Origin: an uncultured Clostridia bacterium
Lineage (GTDB): Bacteria > Bacillota > Clostridia > Christensenellales > Borkfalkiaceae
Assembly (NCBI GenBank): GCA_934254815.1
Contig: CAKQME010000005.1
Coordinates: 1 to 64,000, forward strand
Length of the DNA stretch: 64,000 bases
Direction of reading: 5' to 3'
Positions 7,168 through 16,841 of this stretch are shown here, piece after piece. The notes below the pieces were generated by a model. The model was not told the DNA's origin and did no database searches. It worked only from the letters and a program-made list of their open reading frames with translations. Positions within the stretch are counted from its first letter, which is position 1, and each line of letters opens with the position of its first letter. Both the position numbers and the translations under genes were made by a program.

Positions 7168-7962
7168 CTATAAATATTCAACTATATCGTTCAGACTATT
7201 AAGAATATATTCAGGCTTTTTTTCGGATTTACTCACCATATCCGCCGTACCCTCTCCGCTTAAAACGAATAAGGTATGAAAGCCGCAATTAACTCCGAAT
7301 GCTATATCCGTATGAAGCCTGTCGCCTACCATTATAAATTCATTGCCTGTTGCATTATAAGCCGATTTCAATTCGTCACCCATACCGGTATACGGCTTAC
7401 CTATAACTATTTCCGGTTCCCTGTCGGTAGCAGTTTTTATCATAGATATAAACGAACCAGCATCCGGAACGGAATAACCGCTTGTCGGGCATACGGCGTC
7501 GGGATGCGTCGCTATATACTCGGCTCCGCCGAACAGACCGTCGGTAAAAGCGCAAAGTTTTTTATACGTCAATTCGGTATCGTAAGCCAAAAGACATATA
7601 TCAGGTTCGGCTTCCGCCACGGTTATTCCCGCACTGATTAAGTCACGCTTGAAATTTTCGGTTCCCAACAAACAAACGCTTTTACCCTTTCTGTTCCGCT
7701 TTAAAAATTCTATAGCCGCTACGCCTGAGGAATACACTCTGTCACCGTCGCGGAATAAGTTCATTTTTTTTAATTTACTTTCATACTCGGCAAGCGTTTT
7801 AGACGAATTGTTAGTGAGATAAATTATTTTTCTTCCGCTTTTTCGGACGGAATCAAGCGTTTTATCCATCTCTCCGATAAGTTTATCACCGAGATACACC
7901 GTTCCGTCCATATCGAGCAGAAAATATTTTACATTTCGTAAAGCTTCTTTTAAACTATTCAT
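7168..7962 (-). CDS. HAD-IIA phosphatase (NagD family)
   Basis: 264 residues. DMDGTVYLGD near residue 17 is HAD motif I; LTNNSSKT is motif II; GKPYTGM and GDRLHTDIAFG are motifs III and IV. The cap between motifs II and III is of the C2A (NagD/AraL) type. Family members dephosphorylate small sugar phosphates, phosphoglycolate or glycerol-3-phosphate. The start codon directly abuts the parC stop and has no clear ribosome binding site, so translation is probably coupled to parC. With the GlpA-like genes downstream it may handle glycerol-3-phosphate (inference). Confidence 0.85.
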   Translation of the reverse strand: MNSLKEALRNVKYFLLDMDGTVYLGDKLIGEMDKTLDSVRKSGRKIIYLTNNSSKTLAEYESKLKKMNLFRDGDRVYSSGVAAIEFLKRNRKGKSVCLLGTENFKRDLISAGITVAEAEPDICLLAYDTELTYKKLCAFTDGLFGGAEYIATHPDAVCPTSGYSVPDAGSFISMIKTATDREPEIVIGKPYTGMGDELKSAYNATGNEFIMVGDRLHTDIAFGVNCGFHTLFVLSGEGTADMVSKSEKKPEYILNSLNDIVEYL

Positions 7963-10389
7963 TTATTTTGCGTTTATTGTAAACGAACATACGCCTTTAG
8001 CCTTAAATAAGCCAAGATCGGCTACGGGCTTACCTTTTGTCGTTCTGCTTTCTATCGCAAACCTACCGGAATCTGTATAGAGAACGTCTCCGTCTTCGGT
8101 CTCGATAAGAATATTTACCTTTTCTCCTCTTACAACGGGTTCGGCAAGTAGCAGTTCACCGTCGCCCACGTCAGCGATTTTAACGCCTTTTCTATTACGA
8201 GGCAGCTTATTTACAAGCGACAAATATACTCGCTTAAACGTACCCTCGCTTGTCGCCACGATTAAATCATACTCTTTCTCTTTCGATATCTGAGTAACCT
8301 CGATAACTTCGTCGTCATCATACAAATCGACGCCTTGAATACCGCCCGAAACGCGTTTATATTCGCTGAACACATCTGAGCAATTCAATCCCATGCCTGT
8401 TTTTGTCGCAAATACAAAGTCGCAATCGGGCAATTCTTGTTGAACGGATAATACAGCGTCGCCGTCTTTTAATTTCATTGCCACAAAACTACTCTTCGCC
8501 ACTGCATATTCGCTCCAGGGCGAAAGTTTTACGACGCCTTGTTTTGTAAAGAAATACAATCTGCCGGCAGGCATATCCGTCCCGCGAACGGCAAACATGG
8601 CGACAGGCAATTCTTTTTGAAGAATCTGCTTATCGAGAGTTTCGAATTTTACGCCGCCAGCCGAACCGCTTGCTTCGGGAATTGCCTCCGCATCGATACG
8701 ATAACAGTTTCCTTTATCCGTAAACGTATAAATAAGCATATCGTCGTCGGCTTCGGTTTTAAATCGCATAAATTCAGACTTCTTAGGCGTAACGCTTCCC
8801 GCGGAACGTTTATAAGACGATAATTTTACTTTTCTTACAACATTGTTGTAGTTAAGACCTATAACGTAAATTTCGGATTTTTTACTCGACGCCTTAGTCG
8901 CAAAAGATATCTCTTCTTCGGTCTGAACGATTTCCGATCTTCTTTCGTCGCGATATTTTTTCTTTATTACGGTTATTTCTTTCTTTACTACGTCGCGTTG
9001 GAGTTTTTTACTATCGACTATCGCCTGAAGTTCGGCAATCAATTTCTGAAGTTGAGCAAGTTCTTCTTTAAGATTATTTACTTCGAGTTTAGTAAGTCTT
9101 GCAAGCCTTAAATCGAGTATCGCCTGCGCTTGTTTATCAGAAAGGTCGAATGCATTTCTTAAATTCTGCTTAGCTGTAGGCGTATCGGGCGAAGTTTTGA
9201 TAATTCGGATAACTTCATCGATATTAGTGACCGCAATTATCAAACCCTCTAAAATATGAGCGCGCTCTTTTGCTCTGTTCAAATCATATTTAGTTCTGCG
9301 AAGTATAACGTTTATCTGATAATCGACGTAATAACGAATGATATCGATAAGCCCCATAAGCTTCGGCTTACCGTCGGCTATCGCGACCATATTTATACCG
9401 AAAGAACACTGTAATTGAGTGTATTTCAAAAGGTATTTTATAATAGGCGCAGGATCTACGTCTTTTTTGAGTTTTATTACGGCGCGCATACCAGTTCTGT
9501 CTGATTCGTCGGCAATTGCAGCAATACCCGCAAGCGCGTCTTTATCCGTTTCCTGTAAATCGGCAATCTTTCTGAGCAATTGCGCTTTATTGACCTGATA
9601 GGGTATTTCGGTTATAACTATGTTCTTTTTGCCGTTATCCGCGTCTTCGACGTTTATTCTGGCGCGAAGCTGTATTTTTCCTTTACCGGTTTCATATGCG
9701 GTTCTGAGTTCTTCGCCCGCAATAATAAAGCCGCCGGTCGGGAAATCGGGACCCGGTATTATTTTCATCATTTCGTCGAGCGTAATTTTCGGATTATCCA
9801 GATAAGCGACAACTCCGTCGATTACTTCGGCCAAATTATGAGTCGGAATATTGGTTGCGAGACCTACCGCTATGCCGGTAGCCCCGTTGACGAGAAGATT
9901 CGGAAATCTACCGGGCAAAGTATCCGGCTCTTTCAACGAATCGTCGAAGTTTAGCGACCACTTAACGGTATCTTTATCAATACCGTCAAGCAATTCTAAC
10001 GCAAGCGGCTGAAGTTTTACTTCGGTATATCTCATTGCCGCCGCGCTGTCTCCGTCCACAGAGCCGAAGTTACCGTGTCCGTCGACAAGCGTCATTCTCA
10101 TATTGAACGGCTGAGCAAGCCTTACCATAGCGTCATAAACCGAGCTGTCGCCGTGCGGGTGATACTTTGCAAGACAGTCTCCGACTACCCTTGCCGACTT
10201 TTTATAGCCCTTATCCGGAAACATTGCCTGTTCGAACATCGAATACAGTATTCTTCTCTGAACAGGTTTGAGACCGTCTTCCACACGCGGTAAGGCGCGG
10301 TCGAGAATAACGTACTCAGCATAAGGAATCATGGAATTGTGCAACACGTCCTCTAACGGGCTTGTAATTATATTTTTATTCTGTTCCAT
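7963..10389 (-). CDS. parC: Type IIA topoisomerase subunit A (ParC-like)
   Basis: 808 residues. The catalytic tyrosine is Y121 in [11 protein letters not shown]. The quinolone-determining region reads [11 protein letters not shown] (78-88), with Ser and Asp at the two usual resistance positions, so a sensitive-type sequence. [20 protein letters not shown] is closer to ParC than to GyrA wording, and the gene is paired with a subunit B right upstream, while gyrA/gyrB pairs in this group usually sit near dnaA. The C-terminal beta-pinwheel is present but degenerate, as in ParC. AAGGAGAG precedes the ATG. Decatenation by topoisomerase IV is the likely role; gyrase A cannot be ruled out. Confidence 0.8.
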   Translation of the reverse strand: MEQNKNIITSPLEDVLHNSMIPYAEYVILDRALPRVEDGLKPVQRRILYSMFEQAMFPDKGYKKSARVVGDCLAKYHPHGDSSVYDAMVRLAQPFNMRMTLVDGHGNFGSVDGDSAAAMRYTEVKLQPLALELLDGIDKDTVKWSLNFDDSLKEPDTLPGRFPNLLVNGATGIAVGLATNIPTHNLAEVIDGVVAYLDNPKITLDEMMKIIPGPDFPTGGFIIAGEELRTAYETGKGKIQLRARINVEDADNGKKNIVITEIPYQVNKAQLLRKIADLQETDKDALAGIAAIADESDRTGMRAVIKLKKDVDPAPIIKYLLKYTQLQCSFGINMVAIADGKPKLMGLIDIIRYYVDYQINVILRRTKYDLNRAKERAHILEGLIIAVTNIDEVIRIIKTSPDTPTAKQNLRNAFDLSDKQAQAILDLRLARLTKLEVNNLKEELAQLQKLIAELQAIVDSKKLQRDVVKKEITVIKKKYRDERRSEIVQTEEEISFATKASSKKSEIYVIGLNYNNVVRKVKLSSYKRSAGSVTPKKSEFMRFKTEADDDMLIYTFTDKGNCYRIDAEAIPEASGSAGGVKFETLDKQILQKELPVAMFAVRGTDMPAGRLYFFTKQGVVKLSPWSEYAVAKSSFVAMKLKDGDAVLSVQQELPDCDFVFATKTGMGLNCSDVFSEYKRVSGGIQGVDLYDDDEVIEVTQISKEKEYDLIVATSEGTFKRVYLSLVNKLPRNRKGVKIADVGDGELLLAEPVVRGEKVNILIETEDGDVLYTDSGRFAIESRTTKGKPVADLGLFKAKGVCSFTINAK

Positions 10390-10402
10390 TTATCCGCTCT
10401 CC

Positions 10403-12361
10403 TTAAACGTTTATTTTATCTTTAAACGAGTCTTCTTTGTTGAAGTCCGCATGCTCGGAAATATACGTCTTTCTGCTGTCGATATCGTCGCCCATAAGCG
10501 TAGTTATAAGTTTTTCGGCTTCGGCGGCGTCTTCTATAGTCACCTTCATCATCACGCGCTTTTTCGGATCCATTGTAGTATCCCACAGCTGTTCGGGATT
10601 CATTTCACCCAAACCTTTATATCTCTGAAGCTGATAGCCTCTGCCGACTTTTTCTATTGCTTTCTGAAGTTCGTTATCGTCGTAAGCGTATTCTGTAACG
10701 TCTTTTTTATACACTTTATAAAGCGGCGGCATACCGATATAAACGTGTCCTTCCTGAATAAGTTCTTTCATATAACGGAAGAAGAACGTAAGCAAAATCG
10801 CTCTTATATGCGCGCCGTCCTGATCGGCATCTGAAAGTATAATTACTTTATCGTAATTAAGATTTTCTATATTGAAATCGGAGCCGATACCGGTACCCAG
10901 CGCGCTTATTATAGTTCTTATTTCTTCGTTTTTAAGAACTTCTTCAATGCGTTTTTTCTCTGCATTGAGCGGTTTGCCCCTGAGCGGCAATATCGCCTGA
11001 TGTTGTCTGTCTCTGCCTTGCTTTGCGCTTCCGCCTGCGGAATCGCCCTCGACTATGAACACCTCGTTAAGCTCCGCTTTTCTCGAAGTGCAATCGGACA
11101 GTTTACCGATAAGTTTTGCGGTATCCGCACCTTTAGTGGCTCTTGCAAGTTCTTTTGCGTGTCTTGCGGCGGTTCTGGCTTTGAGCGCGCCGAGAGCTTT
11201 CTTCATCATTGCGTCGAACAACGATTTGTTTTTCTTGTTTTTAACAAGCTTATCCAATTCTTCCATAGTCGCCGCTTCGACTGCGGTTTTAGCTTCCGGA
11301 TTGCCGAGTTTCGTCTTGGTCTGCCCCTCGAATTCGACATTTTTCATTTTTATCGACAACAACGCAGTTAAACCCTCGCGGAAATCTTCGCCTATAAGCT
11401 GAGCGTCTTTATCCTTAACGTAATTATTCGATTTTGCAAAATCGTTAAGAATTTTTGTCAAAGCGGATTTAAAACCGACTTCGTGAGTTCCCCCTTCGGG
11501 AGTCGGAATATTGTTTACGAATGAAAACACGCTTTCCGTATAGCTATCGGTATGCTGCATTGCAAACTCTACGACTATACCGTCCTTTTCGGCTTTACCA
11601 TATACTGGGGGTTCGTAAAGATGTGTTTTCCCCTCGTTAAGATACAAGACGTAATCGACTATACCGCCGTCATACTTAAACGTTTTCGAATAAAATTTAT
11701 CGTCGTCGCGTAAATCGGTAAGTTTAATGGTAAGTCCTTTATTTAAAAACGCAAGTTCGCGCAATCTTTTCGCTATAGTTTCAAGGTTGAACTCAACGGT
11801 TTCGAATACTCTTGCGTCCGGTTTAAATCTTACAAGCGTTCCCGTCTTTGTAGTCTTTACCCCCGTATTTTTGAGCGGAGCGACCGGGTCGCCGGATATT
11901 ATCTTTTTCTTCGCCGCATCATAATGGCTCGTAAATTCCATTGAATAGATAGTCTTGTTATAAACTTCTACTTTAAGCCATTCGGAAAGGGCGTTCGTAA
12001 CCGACGCGCCGACGCCGTGAAGACCGCCTGAAAAACTATAATTCTCGTTATTGAACTTACCTCCGGCGTGAAGTTGCGTAAATACTACCTGAACGCCCGA
12101 AACACCCGCCTGTTTATGAATATCTACGGGTATTCCTCTTCCGTTATCTTCTACGGAAACGCTTCCGTCTTTGTACAATACAACCTCTATACTATCGGCA
12201 AAACCGTTAGCCGCTTCGTCGACGGCATTATCAACTATTTCCCATAAGATATGATGCAGACCGCGAGATCCCGTCGAACCGATATACATGCCGGGACGAA
12301 CTCTTACCGCTTCAAGCCCTTCGAGAATTTTTATATCCTGCGAATTATAATCTTTGGACAT
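10403..12361 (-). CDS. parE: Type IIA topoisomerase subunit B (ParE-like)
   Basis: 652 residues. The ATPase (GHKL) domain shows NAVDEA, DNGRGIP and GLHGVGASVTNALS; the Toprim domain shows EGDSAGGSAKQGRDRQ and DADQDGAHIRA. The conserved opening KILEGLEAVRVRPGMYIGS fixes the frame. The ATG at 12361 has GGAGGAGA just upstream; an earlier in-frame start at 12421 lies inside the promoter and is not used. With the ParC-like gene 13 bases downstream it forms topoisomerase IV, which separates linked daughter chromosomes. Confidence 0.82.
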   Translation of the reverse strand: MSKDYNSQDIKILEGLEAVRVRPGMYIGSTGSRGLHHILWEIVDNAVDEAANGFADSIEVVLYKDGSVSVEDNGRGIPVDIHKQAGVSGVQVVFTQLHAGGKFNNENYSFSGGLHGVGASVTNALSEWLKVEVYNKTIYSMEFTSHYDAAKKKIISGDPVAPLKNTGVKTTKTGTLVRFKPDARVFETVEFNLETIAKRLRELAFLNKGLTIKLTDLRDDDKFYSKTFKYDGGIVDYVLYLNEGKTHLYEPPVYGKAEKDGIVVEFAMQHTDSYTESVFSFVNNIPTPEGGTHEVGFKSALTKILNDFAKSNNYVKDKDAQLIGEDFREGLTALLSIKMKNVEFEGQTKTKLGNPEAKTAVEAATMEELDKLVKNKKNKSLFDAMMKKALGALKARTAARHAKELARATKGADTAKLIGKLSDCTSRKAELNEVFIVEGDSAGGSAKQGRDRQHQAILPLRGKPLNAEKKRIEEVLKNEEIRTIISALGTGIGSDFNIENLNYDKVIILSDADQDGAHIRAILLTFFFRYMKELIQEGHVYIGMPPLYKVYKKDVTEYAYDDNELQKAIEKVGRGYQLQRYKGLGEMNPEQLWDTTMDPKKRVMMKVTIEDAAEAEKLITTLMGDDIDSRKTYISEHADFNKEDSFKDKINV

Positions 12362-12392
12362 ACTCTCCTCCGTAATATATAATAACTGATTA

Positions 12393-12421
12393 AGTATAAC
12401 ATATAAAGTTAAAAATTTCAA
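12393..12421 (-). promoter_or_regulatory. Promoter of parE
   Basis: TTGAAA (12421-12416), a 17-base spacer and TATACT (12398-12393) with an extended TG. It heads the run parE-parC-HAD-oxidoreductases-DUF1667, in which no internal terminator is evident. Confidence 0.8.
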
Positions 12422-12442
12422 GTTTTTTGTGGCAAATTAAGC

Positions 12443-12475
12443 AAAAAACAGGCTTTAACAAAGTAAAACCTGTTT
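12443..12475 (-). terminator. Terminator of the ylxM-ffh...methyltransferase operon
   Basis: AAACAGG/CCTGTTT (12469-12475 with 12446-12452) with an inner CTTT/AAAG pairing, followed on the minus strand by a run of T (TTTTTT). Confidence 0.75.
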
Positions 12476-12479
12476 CCGA

Positions 12480-13610
12480 TTATTTTTTTATCGGCGGCGG
12501 AGCGAGATGCGAATAGAAATTACATTCAATCTTACCGTTATATATTTTACGTTTTTTATCCGCCTTTTTACCGAATAATCTTTCAAAATCATCGACCGAC
12601 GTAAGAGTATAAGCACACCAATCGTCTAACCCGTTTACTACCTTTCCGTAATCGCGATAAAGGCTCTCTATGCCTTTTCTATCGGATAGTCTTTCTCCGT
12701 AAGGCGGATTGCTGATAATAATACCATGCGAATAGCGGGACGAAAAATTACGCATATCTGCGCGTTGCAGATGAATATATTTTTCGACGCCGGCGAGCTT
12801 TGCGTGCTTCCTTGCCAGTTCGATTTGCTTTTCGTCTATATCGAAACCGCTTATACGCACTTCATCATCCCATTGAATATTACTTTCCGCTTCTTCGCGT
12901 ACTGCCGCAAACTGACCGTTATCAAACCCTTTCCAACTTAAAAAGTCAAACGTTCTGTTTCTGCCTGCAGGAATATTAAGCGCTATCATACAAGCCTCAA
13001 TCGGGATAGTTCCGCTACCGCAAAATAAATCCGCCAGAGGACGGGTTTTATTCCAAACCGTAAGCTGAATCAACGCCGACGCAAGAGTTTCTTTTAGCGG
13101 AGCTTCGCCTACCAATCCGCGATAACCTCTTCTATGAAGCCCATCGCCCGACGTATCGAGCGTAACCGTGACGTAATCTTTTAATATAGCCACCTCAATC
13201 TTATATCGCGCGCCGTTTTCGGGTAATTGATTTACGTTGTACTTTTTGCTCAATCTTTCGCATATCGCTTTTTTTGATATCGACTGAATCGCGCTATAAG
13301 CAAACAATTTACTTTGCACACTCTTCGCCGTAACAACTATCTGCCCGTCGGAAGAAACAAAATTCTCAAACGGTATACTCCTGATTCCGTCGAATAAATC
13401 GTCAAACGTATCGGCTTTAAATTCTCCGAGTATAATTTCAACTCTGTTGCCTGTTCTTAAAAGCAGATTGCATTTCGCTATTTCTTTTACGTCACCGTCG
13501 AAAGATATCCGACCGTTCAAAGCCGACAAATTGTCTTTTTCAAGTATTTTATATAATTCTCTTTTCGTTACGGCTTCTATACCGGAAGCCGTCGTTACGC
13601 ATAATTTCAT
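12480..13610 (-). CDS. THUMP-domain 23S rRNA guanine methyltransferase (RlmL/YpsC family)
   Basis: 376 residues. An N-terminal ferredoxin-like/THUMP region is followed by a Rossmann methyltransferase: LADLFCGSGTIPIEA binds S-adenosylmethionine and NPPYGERL is the catalytic NPPY motif for amino-group methylation. The length matches Firmicute YpsC, the equivalent of the N-terminal half of E. coli RlmL (N2-methylguanosine in 23S rRNA). It is the last gene of the ylxM operon, directly before the terminator. Confidence 0.85.
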   Translation of the reverse strand: MKLCVTTASGIEAVTKRELYKILEKDNLSALNGRISFDGDVKEIAKCNLLLRTGNRVEIILGEFKADTFDDLFDGIRSIPFENFVSSDGQIVVTAKSVQSKLFAYSAIQSISKKAICERLSKKYNVNQLPENGARYKIEVAILKDYVTVTLDTSGDGLHRRGYRGLVGEAPLKETLASALIQLTVWNKTRPLADLFCGSGTIPIEACMIALNIPAGRNRTFDFLSWKGFDNGQFAAVREEAESNIQWDDEVRISGFDIDEKQIELARKHAKLAGVEKYIHLQRADMRNFSSRYSHGIIISNPPYGERLSDRKGIESLYRDYGKVVNGLDDWCAYTLTSVDDFERLFGKKADKKRKIYNGKIECNFYSHLAPPPIKK

Positions 13611-13613
13611 ATT

Positions 13614-13967
13614 TTAAAAAGCGTCGTATAAGACGTTTATCTTATCGTTTAATACTTCAGCCACGGTAAAACAGATTTCCGCGTCGGGGTGGCTAAGTAA
13701 ATAATATTCGGCTATTTTGCCATACTTTTCTCGTTTGCGATAATCGACAGCATCTTTAGGTTCTCCGAACAACAATCCCGAACGAGTTTTCACCTCTATA
13801 AAGTAAATTACGCCATCCCGTTCCATTACGATATCGGCTTCTCCGAACGGAGTTTTATAATTGCTTTTCAGGTGTTTAAACCCGTCTGCGATCATCTTCT
13901 TTAAAACGGCTTTCTCTCCTTTTCTACCGAGAAGTTTTTTATGAAAGTCTTTCGATGTATTTTGCAA
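13614..13967 (-). CDS. yraN: YraN/UPF0102 family endonuclease-like protein
   Basis: 117 residues. GRKGEKAVLKKM at the start, FGEADIVMERDGVIYFIEVKTR in the middle (the D...EVK restriction-endonuclease-like core) are the family's conserved blocks. Function is not established. The start is a TTG at 13967 chosen because AAAGGAG lies 8 bases upstream; no ATG in a suitable place exists. It overlaps the end of rnhB by 67 bases in another frame, an unusually long overlap, though yraN follows rnhB in many bacteria. Confidence 0.85.
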   Translation of the reverse strand: MQNTSKDFHKKLLGRKGEKAVLKKMIADGFKHLKSNYKTPFGEADIVMERDGVIYFIEVKTRSGLLFGEPKDAVDYRKREKYGKIAEYYLLSHPDAEICFTVAEVLNDKINVLYDAF

Positions 13968-14533
13968 TATCCGTTCTCCTTTAACGCCGCTATATGTTCT
14001 TTTGTCCCGTAACCTTTATTTTTATCGAAAGCATATTCGGGATAATCGTCGGCATATTTGCGCATCAGGTTATCTCTGTAGACTTTAGCTATTATCGACG
14101 CCGCGCCTATATTATAACTTTTTGTGTCTCCCTTTATTATGCCTACGGTTTTACAACATACCGACGGACTCAAAGCGTCAACCAGTAGTACGTCGGGTTT
14201 AATTTTTAACCCGTCGACGGCTTTCCGCATACAACTCAATGTCGCCTGTAATATATTTATCTCGTCGATCTCGTCCGGTTGAACTTCCGCAATTGAAAAC
14301 GCTATAGCCTTTTCCCTAATAATCGCGTTTAAACTTTCACGTTTCTTTTCGCTCAGTTTTTTACTGTCGTCTATTCCGTAGACTATATCGTCTAAGGGCA
14401 TAATAACTGCCGCACACACGACAGGACCGGCAAGCGGTCCACGTCCGACTTCATCGACGCCGGCAACGTACTTAACGTTTTCATCGGTATAAGCTTTATC
14501 GAATAAAATTTTCTCTTCTGTATTTATTTTCAA
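13901..14533 (-). CDS. rnhB: Ribonuclease HII
   Basis: 210 residues, normal length. Catalytic acids D27 and E28 lie in AGVDEVGRGPLAGP; DDSKKLSEKKR and LLVDALSP complete the signature. It removes RNA primers and single misincorporated ribonucleotides from DNA. The start overlaps the rbgA stop by four bases. Its 3' end, encoding KIHRKTFIKNFSVEKER, is shared with the yraN start in another frame. Confidence 0.93.
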   Translation of the reverse strand: MKINTEEKILFDKAYTDENVKYVAGVDEVGRGPLAGPVVCAAVIMPLDDIVYGIDDSKKLSEKKRESLNAIIREKAIAFSIAEVQPDEIDEINILQATLSCMRKAVDGLKIKPDVLLVDALSPSVCCKTVGIIKGDTKSYNIGAASIIAKVYRDNLMRKYADDYPEYAFDKNKGYGTKEHIAALKENGYCKIHRKTFIKNFSVEKERKPF

Positions 14534-15369
14534 GGTCTTTCCTCTAAACAGATTTTCCCTATTCTCTGCTTTCTGAAATCATCAATCACAGCTTTCGCAC
14601 AACGGGTGTAATCGCTTTCGCCTTTCTTCAACAAAAAGCCGCGTTTTCGGCAAATCGCGTCAAATGTGGATAGAGCATCGTCTCCGACGGCATCCAAATT
14701 GTATCTATCCTTAAGTTTTTCGGGCGCAATCTGCGTAAGCTCTTTAATAAGTTCAAGCGCAAGCCCCTCGGTATCGAGAATATCGTCATTCAGCGAACCT
14801 ATATAAGCAAGATGTTTGGCGTAAGTCTGATTTTCGAAACTCGGAGGCATAGTTCCGGGAGTATCGAGCAACTCAAAATCACCCATTCTTATCCATTTAT
14901 TAGCTCGCGTAACGCCCGCTTTATCACCGGTTTCGGCTCGCTTGCCGCCGCTGAGAGTATTTATTATCGTCGATTTACCTGTATTCGGTATTCCTGCCAC
15001 CATAAACCTTAAAGAACGTTTTATACCCTTCGCCCTGTCGCGCTCGATACGTTCTTTCATGACTTTTTCGCATGAACTTTTTAATTTAGCCGCGTCTTTC
15101 TTTGATAAGCCGTCGGTAAATTCATAATTCAAACCGCGCCTGTTCAATTCTTCCGCTATTGCACCAAGCGATGTGGTTGAAACGGTATCGCTTTTATTTA
15201 CGCAATAAACCACGGGTTTATTCTTAAACAACGCAGTAAGTTTCGGGTTAAAACACGCAAAAGGCGCGCGCGCGTCAAGCACATAAATTACGCCGTCGCA
15301 CAGTTTTAAATCCTCTTCGGTTTTACGCATAGCTTTCGCCATATGTCCGGGAAACCACTGTATAAGCAT
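14530..15369 (-). CDS. rbgA: RbgA/YlqF ribosome assembly GTPase
   Basis: 279 residues. The GTPase is circularly permuted: G4 NKSD (58-61) comes before G1 GIPNTGKST (126-134) and G3 DTPG (169-172). It opens with QWFPGHMAKAMR, the family mark. RbgA acts in late 50S subunit assembly. It follows trmD by one base pair; the ribosomal protein L19 gene (rplS), which usually separates them, is not there. Confidence 0.93.
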   Translation of the reverse strand: MLIQWFPGHMAKAMRKTEEDLKLCDGVIYVLDARAPFACFNPKLTALFKNKPVVYCVNKSDTVSTTSLGAIAEELNRRGLNYEFTDGLSKKDAAKLKSSCEKVMKERIERDRAKGIKRSLRFMVAGIPNTGKSTIINTLSGGKRAETGDKAGVTRANKWIRMGDFELLDTPGTMPPSFENQTYAKHLAYIGSLNDDILDTEGLALELIKELTQIAPEKLKDRYNLDAVGDDALSTFDAICRKRGFLLKKGESDYTRCAKAVIDDFRKQRIGKICLEERP

Positions 15370-15370
15370 A

Positions 15371-16045
15371 CTATTTACCCCCTTTTATTAAATCGGGGCG
15401 TAATTTCTCGGTAATTTTTTTTGCTTCGGCTTCTCGCCATTTATCCACTTCTTTATGATTACCCGACACCAGAACTTCGGGAACGTTAAGCCCCATAAAA
15501 TTTTGCGGACGGGTAAACTGCGGATATTCGAGCAAATCGTTTGTAAAACTTTCCTGAGTTAAACTTTCCGTCGCAAGAACTCCGTCGATATATCTGCATA
15601 TACTGTCGGTTATTGCCATCGCGGGTATTTCTCCGCCGGTAAGAACAAAGTCTCCGAGAGAAATTTCTTCGTCTATGCACAAATCTAAAACCCGTTGATC
15701 TACTCCCTCGTAATGTCCGCATAACAGAAGTAATCTATCGTAAGACAATAGTTCTTTAACCATTGACTGACGAAAAGTTCTGCCCTTAGGCGACATAAAA
15801 ATTCTACGAGCTTTTCTATCGGGATCGACTGCCTGTATTGCCGAATAAACCGGCTGCGGAGTCATAACCATTCCGGCACCGCCTCCGAAAGGATAATCGT
15901 CACATTTGCGGTGCTTATTTTCTGTATAGTCGCGAATGTCGGTAACAACTATTTCTACTTTACCGGATTTGACGGCTCTGCCGATAATACTCTCAGTAAG
16001 CGGGGTAAACATTTCAGGGAAAAGAGTAAGTATATCAATTCTCAT
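15371..16045 (-). CDS. trmD: tRNA (guanine-37-N1) methyltransferase
   Basis: 224 residues, at the short end of the family. MRIDILTLFPEMF opens it; the knotted SPOUT core shows LLLCGHYEGVDQRV and LGDFVLTGGE. It methylates G37 in tRNAs and so prevents frameshifting. It overlaps the end of rimM by 11 bases, the normal arrangement. Confidence 0.95.
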   Translation of the reverse strand: MRIDILTLFPEMFTPLTESIIGRAVKSGKVEIVVTDIRDYTENKHRKCDDYPFGGGAGMVMTPQPVYSAIQAVDPDRKARRIFMSPKGRTFRQSMVKELLSYDRLLLLCGHYEGVDQRVLDLCIDEEISLGDFVLTGGEIPAMAITDSICRYIDGVLATESLTQESFTNDLLEYPQFTRPQNFMGLNVPEVLVSGNHKEVDKWREAEAKKITEKLRPDLIKGGK

Positions 16046-16538
16046 ACATTACAACCTCCGTAAAACGTTTCGCATTTACGGTTACACGTCTGTTTGTCGT
16101 GTCGATTTTTACGTTTAAATCTTTGAGAAGCGGAAAAACCGCGTTCCCCTCCGCTGTTTTAACGTAGTAATAATCTACGTTTCCGCCGACTATATCGTAT
16201 ATTTCGCCCAATTCTTTACCGCTATCGAGACATAAAACGCACCCCAGAACATCGCTGACAAAATAACAATCGGCTGCAATACTAAGTTGCGCTCTATCGG
16301 CATACACTTCCATTCTTCTGAGCGTTTCGACGAAATTTCTGTCATCTACGCCGACAAGTTTTAATATTGCTTCCTGTCCGCCTGCGCTTTTGATATACGC
16401 AACGTCGTATTCAATAGAGTTTATTTCAACTTTTTTTATATTTTTAACGCTGTCGAATCCGTCGGCAAAAAGACGAAGTTTAATTTCGCCTTTTATTCCC
16501 TGCGGTTTCGCCACCGCGCCTATTTCGATTTTATTCAT
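16035..16538 (-). CDS. rimM: 16S rRNA processing protein RimM
   Basis: 167 residues with an N-terminal RimM beta-barrel (IGAVAKPQGIKGEIKLRL) and a C-terminal PRC-barrel ending FPLLKDLNVKIDTTNRRV. It helps mature the 30S head and binds S19. No ribosome binding site precedes the ATG; directly upstream is a hairpin with a T-rich tail, so expression after khpA may be set by termination or coupling. Confidence 0.93.
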   Translation of the reverse strand: MNKIEIGAVAKPQGIKGEIKLRLFADGFDSVKNIKKVEINSIEYDVAYIKSAGGQEAILKLVGVDDRNFVETLRRMEVYADRAQLSIAADCYFVSDVLGCVLCLDSGKELGEIYDIVGGNVDYYYVKTAEGNAVFPLLKDLNVKIDTTNRRVTVNAKRFTEVVMYEN

Positions 16539-16540
16539 TT

Positions 16541-16577
16541 TAATAAAAATATGCGGTTGCTCTTAAAGAACAACCGC
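16541..16577 (-). terminator. Intercistronic hairpin/attenuator between khpA and rimM
   Basis: An 11-bp stem with one mismatch (GCGGTTG...CAACCGC, 16553-16577) is followed on the minus strand by ATATTTTTATT, directly before the rimM ATG. It would be a partial terminator that lowers rimM-trmD relative to rpsP. Confidence 0.65.
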
Positions 16578-16589
16578 GCCCGTCAAGAC

Positions 16590-16829
16590 TTATTCGGTCT
16601 TGCTCTTGATTTCGATATTGTATCTCTTACCGCCTTTGGGCGTAGTCGCTTTGACAAGCGTCCGAAGCGCTTTGGCGATCTTTCCCTGACGACCTATAAC
16701 CTTGCCCATATCGCTTTCCGCAAGGTACACGGTCACGTTTACCGTATTACCGCGTTCTTCGAATTTATATTCTATCTGTTCCGGAAATTCGGCAAACTGC
16801 TCAACAACATAACGTATAAGTTCTGTCAT
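16590..16829 (-). CDS. khpA: KhpA, KH-domain RNA-binding protein
   Basis: 79 residues, one KH domain with the GxxG loop as GRQGKIAKAL. KhpA pairs with the Jag/KhpB protein and affects small RNAs, cell division and elongation in Firmicutes. It sits between rpsP and rimM as in most of the phylum, 12 bases after rpsP. Confidence 0.93.
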   Translation of the reverse strand: MTELIRYVVEQFAEFPEQIEYKFEERGNTVNVTVYLAESDMGKVIGRQGKIAKALRTLVKATTPKGGKRYNIEIKSKTE

Positions 16830-16841
16830 TTCTGCTCCTTA

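Noticed and set aside
13901..13967. Frameshift error between rnhB and yraN
   Set aside because: The 67-base overlap looked suspicious, but both proteins are intact at normal length and yraN has its own strong ribosome binding site.
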